From Caballeronia sp. SEWSISQ10-4 2 (GTDB lineage Bacteria; Pseudomonadota; Gammaproteobacteria; Burkholderiales; Burkholderiaceae), in NCBI RefSeq assembly GCF_030464885.1, contig NZ_JALPRJ010000008.1:62001-126000 (forward strand): a DNA stretch of 64,000 nucleotides, in the 5' to 3' direction. Below are positions 29,241-37,465 of this stretch, in pieces. The stretch's first letter is position 1. Each line of letters starts with the position of its first letter. The notes under the pieces were generated by a model. It saw nothing but the letters and a program-made list of their open reading frames with translations, made no database searches and was not told the DNA's origin. The translations under genes were made by a program, and so were the position numbers.

Positions 29241-30295
29241 ACATTTCCAGCGCCCATTGGGGCGCCCTTCCAGACGGCACGCCCGTTGAACTTCATACGC
29301 TCAGCCATGACAACGGCTTGCGGGTATCGGTGACGAATCTGGGCGCGGCGCTCGTCTCGTGGTTCGCGCCGGATCGCGATGGCCGCCTCGCCGATATCCT
29401 CCTCGGTCACGACACCCCCGCCGCGTACGCTACCGGCACGGCCTACATGGGCTCGATCGTCGGGCGCTGGGCGAACCGCATCGCGGGCGCGCGCTTTTCG
29501 CTCGATGGCGTGGCGTACCCGCTCGAAGCCAATCAGCCGCCGAACTCGCTGCACGGCGGTTCGCACGGCTTCAGTTTCAAGCTCTGGCAAGCGCGGCACA
29601 CGGAAGACGCGCTCGTGCTCAGGCTCGAATCGCCCGCCGGCGATAGCGGTTTCCCCGGCGCGCTCACCGTGCAGGTCACCTACACGTTCAGCGCCGCGGG
29701 CGAATTGACGATTGCGTATGACGCCTTCACCGACGCGCCGACGCCGCTCAATCTCACGAATCACGCATATTTCAACTTGTCGGGCGTGCCATCGGGCATC
29801 GGCGATCACGAGATCGACATCGCGGCGGACCAGTTTTTCGCCATCGATAAAACCACGATCCCGACCACGCTCGAAGACGTCGCCAATACCCCGTTCGATT
29901 TCCGCAAGCCGGCGGCTATCGGACCGCGTATCGAGACTCGCGACAACGAGCAGGTCACGCTGGCGAATGGCGGCATCGATCATTGTTATGTGTTGCGCAC
30001 GGTGGGTCCGGTCACCGAACTGCCGGAAATACGGCGCGCGGCGAGCGTTTATCACCCGCCCAGCGGCCGCGAACTGACCGTCGCTACGACTGAACGAGGG
30101 CTCGTGTTCTATACCAGCAACCACCTGGAAGGCGAGCCGGGCAAGCAAGGCGTGACCTACGCGAAACACGGCGCGCTCTGTCTTGAGGCAGGTGGATTCC
30201 CGAACCAGATCAACATGGATAGCGCCGAAGCAGTCGTCTTGCGGCCGAACGAGCGCTACCGGCAAGTCACGCAGTACGCCATGAGCGTCCGATAG
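29237..30295 (+). CDS. galM: Aldose 1-epimerase (mutarotase)
   Basis: A 352-residue GalM-family enzyme interconverting alpha and beta anomers of aldoses. RWANRIAGARFSLDG near residue 78, His176 in LNLTNHAYFNL (acid) and Glu317 in CLEAGGFPNQ (base) are the expected active-site blocks. It starts at GTG 29237, which overlaps the regulator's stop by 4 nt and has GGAG 9 nt upstream; an ATG at 29174 would lie inside the regulator. Coupling to a lactate-type regulator is odd for a sugar enzyme and may be simple gene packing. Confidence 0.92.
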   Translation: MNISSAHWGALPDGTPVELHTLSHDNGLRVSVTNLGAALVSWFAPDRDGRLADILLGHDTPAAYATGTAYMGSIVGRWANRIAGARFSLDGVAYPLEANQPPNSLHGGSHGFSFKLWQARHTEDALVLRLESPAGDSGFPGALTVQVTYTFSAAGELTIAYDAFTDAPTPLNLTNHAYFNLSGVPSGIGDHEIDIAADQFFAIDKTTIPTTLEDVANTPFDFRKPAAIGPRIETRDNEQVTLANGGIDHCYVLRTVGPVTELPEIRRAASVYHPPSGRELTVATTERGLVFYTSNHLEGEPGKQGVTYAKHGALCLEAGGFPNQINMDSAEAVVLRPNERYRQVTQYAMSVR

Positions 30296-30394
30296 GAGTC
30301 CGCCTACATTCGAATAGGACGGGCGCGGCTATCGGCGCATTGGGCTCTCATCGATACTGGATTCATCGAATCAGATATCGAATGGAGACGACAA

Positions 30395-30469
30395 ATGCCC
30401 TATCTACTTGGTTGGCTGCTCGGCGTGCCGGTGATCGTGCTGGTGATTTTGTACCTGATCTTTCATTGA
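30395..30469 (+). CDS. 24-residue membrane peptide
   Basis: The reading frame encodes MPYLLGWLLGVPVIV followed by LVILYLIFH, a single hydrophobic helix with a Gly-Trp-Leu-Leu-Gly start. GGAG lies about 8 nt before the ATG (TGGAGACGACAAATG). Peptides of this kind occur in Burkholderia genomes but usually escape annotation because of their size; I recognise no function. It lies 99 nt after galM and just before a terminator, so it may be the last gene of that unit or its own transcript. Confidence 0.7.
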   Translation: MPYLLGWLLGVPVIVLVILYLIFH

Positions 30470-30521
30470 TCGTTCACCGGATCCGGAGGCTTGCGGAACG
30501 CGGTTTCACCTGAACTAAACG

Positions 30522-30551
30522 AAGGCGTCGTTACAATACGACGCCTTTTTT
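30522..30551 (+). terminator. Intrinsic terminator after the 24-residue peptide gene
   Basis: AAGGCGTCGT-TACAAT-ACGACGCCTTTTTT, a 10-pair perfect stem with a T-run. It ends 26 nt before the creA start codon. Confidence 0.92.
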
Positions 30552-30577
30552 AATTCCTCATTCCCCAAAGGATTCCG

Positions 30578-31054
30578 ATGAAACGCGCCCTCCTCATCTT
30601 CGCGTCGCTTTCGACGCTGCTGCTTGCCGTTCCCGGTCTCCACGCCGAGGAAATCGGGAGCGTCAACACGAATTTCCGCTTTACCGGTTCGGATCGCGTA
30701 TCGGTCGAAGCGTACGACGACCCCGGGGTCACGGGCGTCACATGTTATGTCTCGCGTGCGCGCACTGGCGGTGTTAAAGGGACGCTCGGGATTGCCGAAG
30801 ATCCGTCGGAGGCATCGATAGCTTGCCGCCAGGTCGCGCCCATCAAGATCGACGCGCCGCTCAAGCAAAAATCCGATGTGTTCTCGGAACGGATGTCGTT
30901 TATCTTCAAGACGTTGCACGTGGTGCGTATTGTCGATGCCAAGCGCAATACGCTGGTTTATCTGACGTATAGCGACAGAATTACGACCGGCAGCGCAAAA
31001 AATAGCGTGACAGCCGTGCCGATGCCCGCGGGTACGACGATTCCCGTGAAGTAG
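30578..31054 (+). CDS. creA: CreA family periplasmic protein
   Basis: A 158-residue exported protein. The Sec signal peptide is residues 1-23 (MKRALLIFASLSTLLLAVPG, then LHA). The mature part has the CreA blocks GSVNTNFRFTGSDRVSVEAYDDP (in two overlapping parts), VTGVTCYVSRARTGG and SFIFKTLHVVRIVDAKRNTLVYL. The single pair of cysteines (TCYVSR, IACRQV) may form a disulfide. CreA's biochemical role is unknown. AAGGA precedes the ATG. It is a single-gene unit right after a terminator; its promoter must be very close or upstream of that hairpin. Confidence 0.9.
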   Translation: MKRALLIFASLSTLLLAVPGLHAEEIGSVNTNFRFTGSDRVSVEAYDDPGVTGVTCYVSRARTGGVKGTLGIAEDPSEASIACRQVAPIKIDAPLKQKSDVFSERMSFIFKTLHVVRIVDAKRNTLVYLTYSDRITTGSAKNSVTAVPMPAGTTIPVK

Positions 31055-31182
31055 AAACCTGGCCTAAAGTTTCTCCTCCCCACGCCGATATACAGACGAA
31101 CGGCCGTCGCCTTCGTGGCGATGCCGACTGTCTTCCCGCGCCAGCTCAAACTGGTACGCGGGATCGGGAACCGGGAAACATC

Positions 31183-31947
31183 ATGGGTCAGATCACCCTT
31201 TCATTCAAAGACGAAACGATAGCGGCGCTGCGCCGCGACTTCGATACGTTCCTTCGTCTATCGCTCAAGTTCGACCCGCAATTCGTCACGCCGTCGTTCG
31301 AGGATTTTCTGCGCGCAAAACTTCTCGACAACCCCACGCCGCTCACCGAACAAGCCGTCCAGCGGATGCTGCAAAACGGTCAGTACGCGTGGGCAAAACG
31401 TGCGCTCGACAAGGAGTTTCCGGACGTCGTCGAAATGATGATGCGTCAGGCCGCGGAACATGGTTTCGGCTTTGCAGTGCGCTCGGACTGGAAACCGGAC
31501 GATCTCGTGAAGGCATCGCGTGCGTGGGCAACGGTTATCGTGGCCGAATCCAACGGCGATCCGGCGCTGATCGATGCGCTCGCCTCCCAGATCAAGGCGG
31601 CAGCGTCAGACATCCAGGAACTTGAGATGAAAATGCAGACGCCCGCATGGCGTCTTGCCGACTCACTGCGTCAACGCGTGTACGAAACGAAGATCGCGAC
31701 CGAACACAGCGTGGGATCGACGTCGCGCGAGAAGCTCGGTGAACTGCGCTGCCTGTTGCGCCTTGGCATGTTTCACGGCTCGATTGCGAAGCAGGAAGCG
31801 CAGCAAGTGCTCGAGCAACTACGCATGCTCAAGCCGGAGATATTTATTGAAGAGCCGTATGACGGTTTCACCCGCTTCGGCAACTGGCTGCGCGCCATCT
31901 TCATGCCGGAGCGCAAAATGCCGAAGCCGTCGCGTGTGGAGCGTTGA
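31183..31947 (+). CDS. Conserved-looking protein of unknown function
   Basis: A 254-residue soluble protein that I do not recognise. It is rich in Glu/Lys/Arg and predicted mostly helical, with a possible helix bundle at 150-210 (LASQIKAAASDIQELEMKMQ; EAQQVLEQLRMLKPE). No signal peptide, cysteine cluster or nucleotide motif is visible. Codon use matches its neighbours. GGGAAA lies before the ATG. It converges on the helicase gene with 46 nt between stops. Confidence 0.65.
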   Translation: MGQITLSFKDETIAALRRDFDTFLRLSLKFDPQFVTPSFEDFLRAKLLDNPTPLTEQAVQRMLQNGQYAWAKRALDKEFPDVVEMMMRQAAEHGFGFAVRSDWKPDDLVKASRAWATVIVAESNGDPALIDALASQIKAAASDIQELEMKMQTPAWRLADSLRQRVYETKIATEHSVGSTSREKLGELRCLLRLGMFHGSIAKQEAQQVLEQLRMLKPEIFIEEPYDGFTRFGNWLRAIFMPERKMPKPSRVER

Positions 31948-31993
31948 GCGATTCCGTTGATGCGATCCGTCACCGGGCAACCCCAGGCGCCCT

Positions 31994-34141
31994 TCACTCC
32001 CACATCTTCTTGAGCCGCGCGGCGATATCGACTTTCGCCTTCGCCGCCGCGGCCAGCCCTGCTGCCGTCGGCGCGCTGGGCTCAGGCACCGGCGGCCACG
32101 CGCACGCTTCGAACTGCGGCATCAGATGCGCCGGAATGAAACGCGTGCGCGCCGCCCAGACATGCCGGTCGCCCATGTGCGTCTGGTTGTGCACATAGAA
32201 ACGCTGCGGCGTGACAATGTGCAAATCCTCTTTTGCACGCGTCATGGCGACATACAAAAGCCGCCGTTCTTCATCGATTTCCTCGTCGCTGCCCGTGCCC
32301 ATATCCGACGGAATGCAGCCATCCACGCCATTCAGCACGAACACGTTCTTCCACTCCTGACCCTTGGCTGAATGGATGGTGGAGAGAATCAGATAATCCT
32401 CATCGATCAACGGCACACCCGATTCGTCGCTGGTGGCATCGGGTGGATCGAGCGTCAGTTCGGTGAGAAAACGCTCGCGCGTGGGATACGTGGACGCAAT
32501 GCTTTCCATCTGCAGCACGTCGCCATGCCGGATCGACGCGTCTTCGTGATTGCGCTCTAGATGCGGTTCGTACCAGCGCCGGATCATCTCGAATTCAGCG
32601 GGCCAGCCGCTTTCGCGCGAGCACACCTTCGACATCATGGCGACGAGCGCCGGCCAGTCTTCGCTCGCGCGCAACGGCGCGGCAAAGGCAGCTAACGCGG
32701 CGGGCGTATCGCTGCGCTCGGCCACCTGATCGAGCACACGTCCGGCGATTGCCGGCCCAACCCCCGGCAGCAACTGCATGACGCGAAACCCGGCCACACG
32801 ATCGCGCGGATTTTCGCCCCAGCGCAATACCGCCAGCACGTCCTTGACGTGAACAGAATCGAGGAATTTCAGCCCGCCGAACTTCACGAACGGGATGTTG
32901 CGCCGCGTGAGTTCGATTTCGAGCGCGGCGCTATGATGCGCGGCGCGAAACAGCACCGCTTGCTGCTTGAGCGTCATGCCGCCTTCACGCGCCTCCAGCA
33001 CCTGCTCGACGATGTAGCGCGCTTGATCGGCTTCGTCGGCGACCGAGACAATGCGCGGTCTTTGCGCCGATGCCTTGTCGGTCCACAAGTTCTTCGTATA
33101 ACGCTCGGCCGCCAAGCCGATTACCGCATTCGATGCCGCGAGAATCGGCTGCGTCGAACGGTAATTGCGCTCGAGCGTCACGCATTTCGCGGGCGGATTG
33201 AAGTGGTTCGGGAAGTCGAGGATATTGCGCACCGTCGCGCCGCGAAACGAATAGATGGACTGGGCGTCGTCGCCGACTACCGTCAGGCCGCGGCCGTCGG
33301 GTTTCATCGAAAGCAGGATGGACGCTTGCAACTTGTTCGTGTCCTGGTATTCATCGACAAGCACGTGGTCGAAACGGCTCGATAAATCCGCGGCGATCGA
33401 CGGCTCGGCGGCGAGATGCGACCAGTAGAGCAGCAAGTCGTCATAGTCGAGCACGCTTTGTTGCTGCTTTGCGTTGACGTACGCGGCGAACAGCCGGCGC
33501 AGGTCGTCCTCCCATTCGCGGCACCACGGAAACGCCTGGTCGAGCACGGTGGCTAACGATACGCCGGTGTTGACCACGCGCGAGTAGATGGCGAAACACG
33601 TGGACTTGGCCGGAAAGCGCTTCTCTTTCGCCGATAACCCGAGTTCGTGCCGCACGAGGTTCATGAGATCGGCGGAATCCTCGCGGTCGTTGATGGTGAA
33701 CGACGGCGATAAACCCATGAGATCCGCATAATCGCGCAACAAGCGCGCGCCCACGCTGTGGAACGTGCCCGACCACGTCAGGCCCTGCGCAATCACGCTG
33801 CGGTTGCCGAGCGCGTTCACAGCGATGCGCGTGACGCGGCGGGTCATCTCGCTGGCCGCTCGACGCGAAAATGTCAGCAACAGGATTCTGTGCGGGTCCG
33901 CGCCCTTCACCAGTAAATGCGCAACGCGGTGCGCAAGCGTATTGGTCTTGCCCGATCCCGCCCCCGCGATCACGAGCAGCGCGCCGGCAGGCTCACCAAC
34001 GTTCGATGCGTGCGTGCCGTACTCGACCGCTTCGCGCTGCGCGTCATTCAGTTTGGTCAGGTACGACGCGATTTCTTCACGCCCGGGCTGGGGCGCGAGA
34101 TCCTTGTCGGCGTCGTCGGTGACGGAGTTAAGCGTAAGCAC
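31994..34141 (-). CDS. UvrD/Rep-family ATP-dependent DNA helicase
   Basis: A 715-residue superfamily 1A 3'-5' helicase. The Q motif LNDAQREAV (31-39), Walker A GAGSGKT (60-66), motif Ia LLTFSRRAASEM, Walker B VDEYQDTN, motif III VVGDDAQSIYSFRG, motif IV LERNYRST and motif V/VI TIHSAKGQEWKNVFVLNG and RRLLYVAMTRAK are all present. It starts at GTG 34141 with no clear Shine-Dalgarno. A LexA-like box 33-48 nt upstream fits SOS control, as for uvrD in E. coli. It is shorter at the C-terminus than canonical UvrD and lacks an obvious RNA-polymerase-binding tail, so it may be a paralogue rather than UvrD itself. Confidence 0.9.
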   Translation of the reverse strand: MLTLNSVTDDADKDLAPQPGREEIASYLTKLNDAQREAVEYGTHASNVGEPAGALLVIAGAGSGKTNTLAHRVAHLLVKGADPHRILLLTFSRRAASEMTRRVTRIAVNALGNRSVIAQGLTWSGTFHSVGARLLRDYADLMGLSPSFTINDREDSADLMNLVRHELGLSAKEKRFPAKSTCFAIYSRVVNTGVSLATVLDQAFPWCREWEDDLRRLFAAYVNAKQQQSVLDYDDLLLYWSHLAAEPSIAADLSSRFDHVLVDEYQDTNKLQASILLSMKPDGRGLTVVGDDAQSIYSFRGATVRNILDFPNHFNPPAKCVTLERNYRSTQPILAASNAVIGLAAERYTKNLWTDKASAQRPRIVSVADEADQARYIVEQVLEAREGGMTLKQQAVLFRAAHHSAALEIELTRRNIPFVKFGGLKFLDSVHVKDVLAVLRWGENPRDRVAGFRVMQLLPGVGPAIAGRVLDQVAERSDTPAALAAFAAPLRASEDWPALVAMMSKVCSRESGWPAEFEMIRRWYEPHLERNHEDASIRHGDVLQMESIASTYPTRERFLTELTLDPPDATSDESGVPLIDEDYLILSTIHSAKGQEWKNVFVLNGVDGCIPSDMGTGSDEEIDEERRLLYVAMTRAKEDLHIVTPQRFYVHNQTHMGDRHVWAARTRFIPAHLMPQFEACAWPPVPEPSAPTAAGLAAAAKAKVDIAARLKKMWE

Positions 34142-34173
34142 GTCGCATGGGCTTTAAAAACGGGTGACGCACA

Positions 34174-34189
34174 CTGTATATCCATACAA
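34174..34189 (-). promoter_or_regulatory. LexA-like box upstream of the UvrD-family helicase
   Basis: CTGTATATCCATACAA matches CTG-N10-CAG except for the last base. Read leftward, TTGCAT (34202-34197) and TATACA (34180-34175), 16 nt apart, make a promoter whose -10 lies within the box. Confidence 0.6.
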
Positions 34190-34236
34190 CTCCACCATGC
34201 AAGCGCCTGATGCAGCAGGCTTTTGGCCCCATAAAG

Positions 34237-34285
34237 ACGAAGGCCCGGCGCGCTTGCGCGCGCCGGGCCTTCGTCGTTTCACCGC
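34237..34285 (-). terminator. Strong hairpin terminator downstream of the Lys-rich exported protein gene
   Basis: ACGAAGGCCCGGCGCG and CGCGCCGGGCCTTCGT form a 16-pair stem with a tiny loop; read leftward it is followed by CTTTAT. It separates the exported-protein gene (34333-34752) from the helicase promoter. Confidence 0.85.
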
Positions 34286-34332
34286 AGCGGAGTCAACCGC
34301 AAATCAGTCCGCTTCCTTCGCGTTTGTAGGGC

Positions 34333-34752
34333 TTAGTGCTGCAGGCCCGTGTCCTTCGGCGTAATTGGCTCGGCGGCCTTCAGATCGTCGTTGGCGGTCT
34401 GGTTGTCAGCCTTCTTGTTGATCTTGGCGTTGCGCACTTGCTCCTTGTATTGCGCCTTCGCTTCCTTGGTCGTCGCCTTCAACTCCTGCTTCGAGGCCTT
34501 CTTCGACGCCTTGTATTCAGCGCTCGCCTGCGCGCTGGCATTGCGCTTCTGGACCAGCGGATCGGTCGACGCCGGTGCGACGAGATTCTGCGGTGCCGGC
34601 GCAGCCTGCGCTGCCGGTGCGGCTTGTGCGGCTTGTGCGGAAATCTGGCCGCTGGCATCGGCGGCGGGTTGTGCGGTCTGCGCAAACGCGGACGCGGACA
34701 AACCCATCGCGACAAAAGCAGTACTCAACAGCATTTTCTTGGCTTGCGACAT
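34333..34752 (-). CDS. Small exported Lys/Ala-rich protein, unknown function
   Basis: A 139-residue protein. A Sec signal peptide (1-24, KKMLLSTAFVAMGLSASAFA) precedes an Ala/Gln/Pro-rich stretch (25-65) and a Lys-rich helical segment (about 75-120, EYKASKKASKQELKATTKEA). The ATG at 34752 is decided by AGAGAGGAAC just upstream; an in-frame ATG at 34824 lacks one. The low-complexity linker and basic repeats suggest a periplasmic protein of structural or envelope-binding kind, but I recognise no family. Confidence 0.8.
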   Translation of the reverse strand: MSQAKKMLLSTAFVAMGLSASAFAQTAQPAADASGQISAQAAQAAPAAQAAPAPQNLVAPASTDPLVQKRNASAQASAEYKASKKASKQELKATTKEAKAQYKEQVRNAKINKKADNQTANDDLKAAEPITPKDTGLQH

Positions 34753-35119
34753 GTTCAGTTCCTCTCTGGCAGTTTTTATTCCGGGTGGTCGAATGCAATC
34801 CATCGCAAACGACCGCGGCGCCAAGCGATGTGTGTTGTGTCCTGAACACCGCTCTGAGCACAGCGCGCCGCAAATACCCGTCTACACTTCTAATGACCGG
34901 CACAAACAGGCATAAACGCGCCGATCACTATTACTGACCCGGCTCCGGACGTTCGAGTTCGCCAAAACCTGTCATTGTTACCGACGGTTTCACTTCCTGA
35001 CAAATTGCAAACTGCCGAACGAGCCGGCATCCGGGCGTCTGGCTGTAGACGCACGTGGCGTGCCCGGCTGGTTTATCATGGGCGCCCTTTCCGCCCCCAA
35101 CCTTGCGAAGACCGCTCAC
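34753..35119. other. Divergent spacer before the S4-domain gene
   Basis: A 367-nt gap between the leftward exported-protein gene and the rightward S4 gene. Both promoters should lie here. I see no convincing gene, repeat or operator; the frame 34931-35167 on the minus strand overlaps the S4 gene and looks like a shadow. Confidence 0.5.
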
Positions 35120-35341
35120 ATGCCGCGACTCGAATTCACGCTCACGGGCGATTACGTCGAACTGCACAACCTGCTCAAGCTGATGGGCCTCGCCGACAGC
35201 GGCGGCTCGGCGAAAGCACGCGTCGCTGAGGGCGAGGTGAAGGTCGACGGCAAAATCGAGCTACGCAAAACGTGCAAGATCCGCGCGGGCCAGACGGTTC
35301 TCATCGACGACACGATGATCAAGGTTCAAAAGCCGAAATGA
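35120..35341 (+). CDS. S4-domain RNA-binding protein (YbcJ-like)
   Basis: A 73-residue single S4 domain: LTGDYVELHNLLKLMGLADS followed by GGSAKARVAEGEVKVDG and RKTCKIRAGQTVLIDD. E. coli YbcJ has the same size and order and is thought to act in ribosome/RNA metabolism; the target is not known. The ATG at 35120 (MPRLEFTLTG) gives the family length; an upstream in-frame ATG at 35060 would add 20 uncharacteristic residues. Confidence 0.88.
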   Translation: MPRLEFTLTGDYVELHNLLKLMGLADSGGSAKARVAEGEVKVDGKIELRKTCKIRAGQTVLIDDTMIKVQKPK

Positions 35342-35531
35342 TCCGCATGGGCGAAACCGGAACCACGCGAAATACCGCTTCGTGATCGACATAATCGCGA
35401 TCAGGCAATAAGCTAGATAGCTTTCGTTCCCTTTCGCCGCTTTCAGCTGGTTGACGTTTCAAGCTAATTTTTCAGAGTCAGCTTTCAAGCTGGCGTGTTT
35501 TAGTCCAATAGGCTGAAGCGCGGCCGGAACG

Positions 35532-35584
35532 AACGGGCGATGCAGGACCGGTAACGGTTTGCTGCATCGCCCGTTGCCGTTTTT
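35532..35584 (+). terminator. Long perfect hairpin with T-run
   Basis: AACGGGCGATGCAG and CTGCATCGCCCGTT form a 14-pair stem; the loop itself contains ACCG-GTAA-CGGT. GCCGTTTTT follows. It lies 190 nt beyond the S4 stop and 40 nt before the MATE gene, so it may end the S4 transcript or a small RNA encoded in 35342-35531. Confidence 0.75.
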
Positions 35585-35624
35585 GCACTGTTTTGCCGTG
35601 CAGCAAGCATTCAGATAACCCGTC

Positions 35625-37049
35625 ATGCCAACAAGATCAAATCGCGCAAACGCGCCGCCCACCCTTTCCCGTCACGCCGTCGATACCGCTAGGCTCGCCG
35701 CGCCGCTCGCCATCTCGCAGCTGTCGCAAATGGCGATGGGCGTCACCGATACCATCCTGCTCGGCTCACTCGGCCCCGATTCCCTCGCAGCCGGCGGCCT
35801 GGGCGCAAACCTGTTTTTTGTCGTCGTGGTGCTGCTGCAGGGCGTGCTGACGTCGGTGAGCGTATCGGTCTCGCATGCGCGCGGCGCGAATGCCGATCAC
35901 CTCGTGCCGAACATCTACTGGACCGGGCTGGTACTGGCCCTGCTGCTCGCGATCCCCGCGTTTGCGCTGCTGAGCTTCGCGGAGCCGATCCTGCTCGCGT
36001 TCCACGAGCCCGCCATGCTGGCCAGAAACGTCGGCGAGTATTGCGAGGTGTTGCGTTGGGGCGCGCCGGGCAGCTTGATCGGGATCGGCATGATGCGCGC
36101 GTTCCTGCCGGCTATCGGTGCGGCGAAGCGGCTGCTGTGGGTATCGATCGGCGGTGTGTTCGTGAACGCGTTTCTCAACTACGGCCTGATTCACGGCGCC
36201 TACGGCTTGCCCGAACTCGGTTTTCTCGGCTCGGCGGTCGCCACCACGATTACCGTCTGGGCGACGGCGCTCGTGCTGATCGCGTTCCTGCATTTGCGGC
36301 CGCGGTACCGGCATTTTGTCGTCGCGTCGCGGCCGCGCCTGCCGCTGATGGGCGAATTGTTCGGGATCGGCTGGCCGGTCGCGATCACATATGGTGTCGA
36401 ATCCACGCTGTTTCTCGCCACCGGCATGACTATCGGCACGCTCGGCGAAGCGCCGCTCGCGGCGCACCAGATCGCGCTGAACGTGGCGTCGGTGGCGTTC
36501 ATGGTGCCGCTGGCCATCGGCCAGGCGGCGAACGTGCGCGTCGGCTACTGGATCGGCGCGGGGCAGCCGCTGGCCGCACGCCATGCCGGGTTCGTAGCGA
36601 TCGCTCTGGGCGTGGCGTTCATGGCGTTGTCGGGGTGCGTACTGGTGCTGGCGCCGCACGCGATCGTCGGGCTGTATCTTCGTCTCGACGACCCGAAGAA
36701 CGCGCAGACTGTCGCGCTGGCCGCGTCGCTGCTCGGCGTGGCGGCCGTGTTCCAGATCGTCGATGGCATGCAGACGGTCGCATCTGGCGTGCTGCGCGGG
36801 CTCAAGGACACGCGTGTGCCCATGCTCGCGGCAGCCCTCGGTTACTGGGGCATCGGCTTTCCGACGGGCTACATGCTGGCGTTTCACTTCGGCGGCGGCA
36901 CGAAGGGTTTGTGGTGGGGGCTGGCTGCGGGACTGGCGAGCGTCGCCGTGTTGATGACCATTCGCTTCGATCGCATGAGCCGGCGTTTGGTCAGGCATGG
37001 CATGCTTGAGCAAGGGAAATCCGGGCAGGCGTCGCGGAACACGGCCTGA
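35625..37049 (+). CDS. MATE family multidrug exporter (NorM-like)
   Basis: A 474-residue membrane protein with 12 predicted spans. AISQLSQMAMGVTDTILLG at the first span and LAAGGLGANLFFVVVVLLQG at the second are the NorM signature; the symmetric second half has EAPLAAHQIALNVASVAFMV and DGMQTVASGVLRGLKDT. It would export cationic drugs in exchange for Na+ or H+. The start ATG 35625 has no strong Shine-Dalgarno. The protein ends in a basic cytoplasmic tail. A terminator lies 110 nt downstream. Confidence 0.9.
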   Translation: MPTRSNRANAPPTLSRHAVDTARLAAPLAISQLSQMAMGVTDTILLGSLGPDSLAAGGLGANLFFVVVVLLQGVLTSVSVSVSHARGANADHLVPNIYWTGLVLALLLAIPAFALLSFAEPILLAFHEPAMLARNVGEYCEVLRWGAPGSLIGIGMMRAFLPAIGAAKRLLWVSIGGVFVNAFLNYGLIHGAYGLPELGFLGSAVATTITVWATALVLIAFLHLRPRYRHFVVASRPRLPLMGELFGIGWPVAITYGVESTLFLATGMTIGTLGEAPLAAHQIALNVASVAFMVPLAIGQAANVRVGYWIGAGQPLAARHAGFVAIALGVAFMALSGCVLVLAPHAIVGLYLRLDDPKNAQTVALAASLLGVAAVFQIVDGMQTVASGVLRGLKDTRVPMLAAALGYWGIGFPTGYMLAFHFGGGTKGLWWGLAAGLASVAVLMTIRFDRMSRRLVRHGMLEQGKSGQASRNTA

Positions 37050-37465
37050 AGCGCCTGCCACGGCATAAGATAAGCAGACATCGTTGGTTGGAACCGCAGC
37101 GGCGTGAAGATATGATTAAGCCGTCTCCTTGAGACTCATCCAGTAACAGGGGTATTGGGCCCGCTTCGTCGAAGCGGGCTTTTTTTCGTGTGCACGTTTC
37201 CTTGCGATGGCGAATCGCGCGTTGGACAGATCGACGCTGGCCGCGACAAAGCACGCCAGCACCGATGCACGCCTTGCAGAACCCACGCCCAATCCGCTTT
37301 TTCGCCAATCGACCCGTCCGCCGTGTCCGTACCCGATTTCCCATAAAATGACCGGGCATGATCCTCGGCGCACTCCCGCGAGATCCGGTGCCGCACGCAG
37401 CAACAACGAGCGCAACAACCGCTGGCAAGTTAGAAAAATCGCTCGGGCAAACAAGAGGAATGGAC
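37050..37465. other. Spacer between the MATE and phospholipase-D-type genes
   Basis: A 416-nt gap containing the terminator at 37159-37186 and, beyond it, about 280 nt that must hold the promoter of the next gene; TAAAAT at 37344-37349 is a possible -10 without a good -35. No gene is supported; long minus-strand frames here have no family likeness. Confidence 0.5.
37159..37186 (+). terminator. Intrinsic terminator after the MATE gene
   Basis: GCCCGCTTC-GTC-GAAGCGGGC followed by a run of seven T. Confidence 0.92.

Noticed and set aside
20213..30300. Idea that the catabolic block after tRNA-Asn is an integrated island
   Set aside because: No integrase gene, no repeated tRNA 3' end and no composition break were seen; the tRNA has its own terminator.
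35766..37061. A 431-codon minus-strand frame across the MATE gene
   Set aside because: Its composition (runs of Arg, Gln, His, Ala) is typical of antisense shadow frames; the plus-strand MATE protein is unambiguous.
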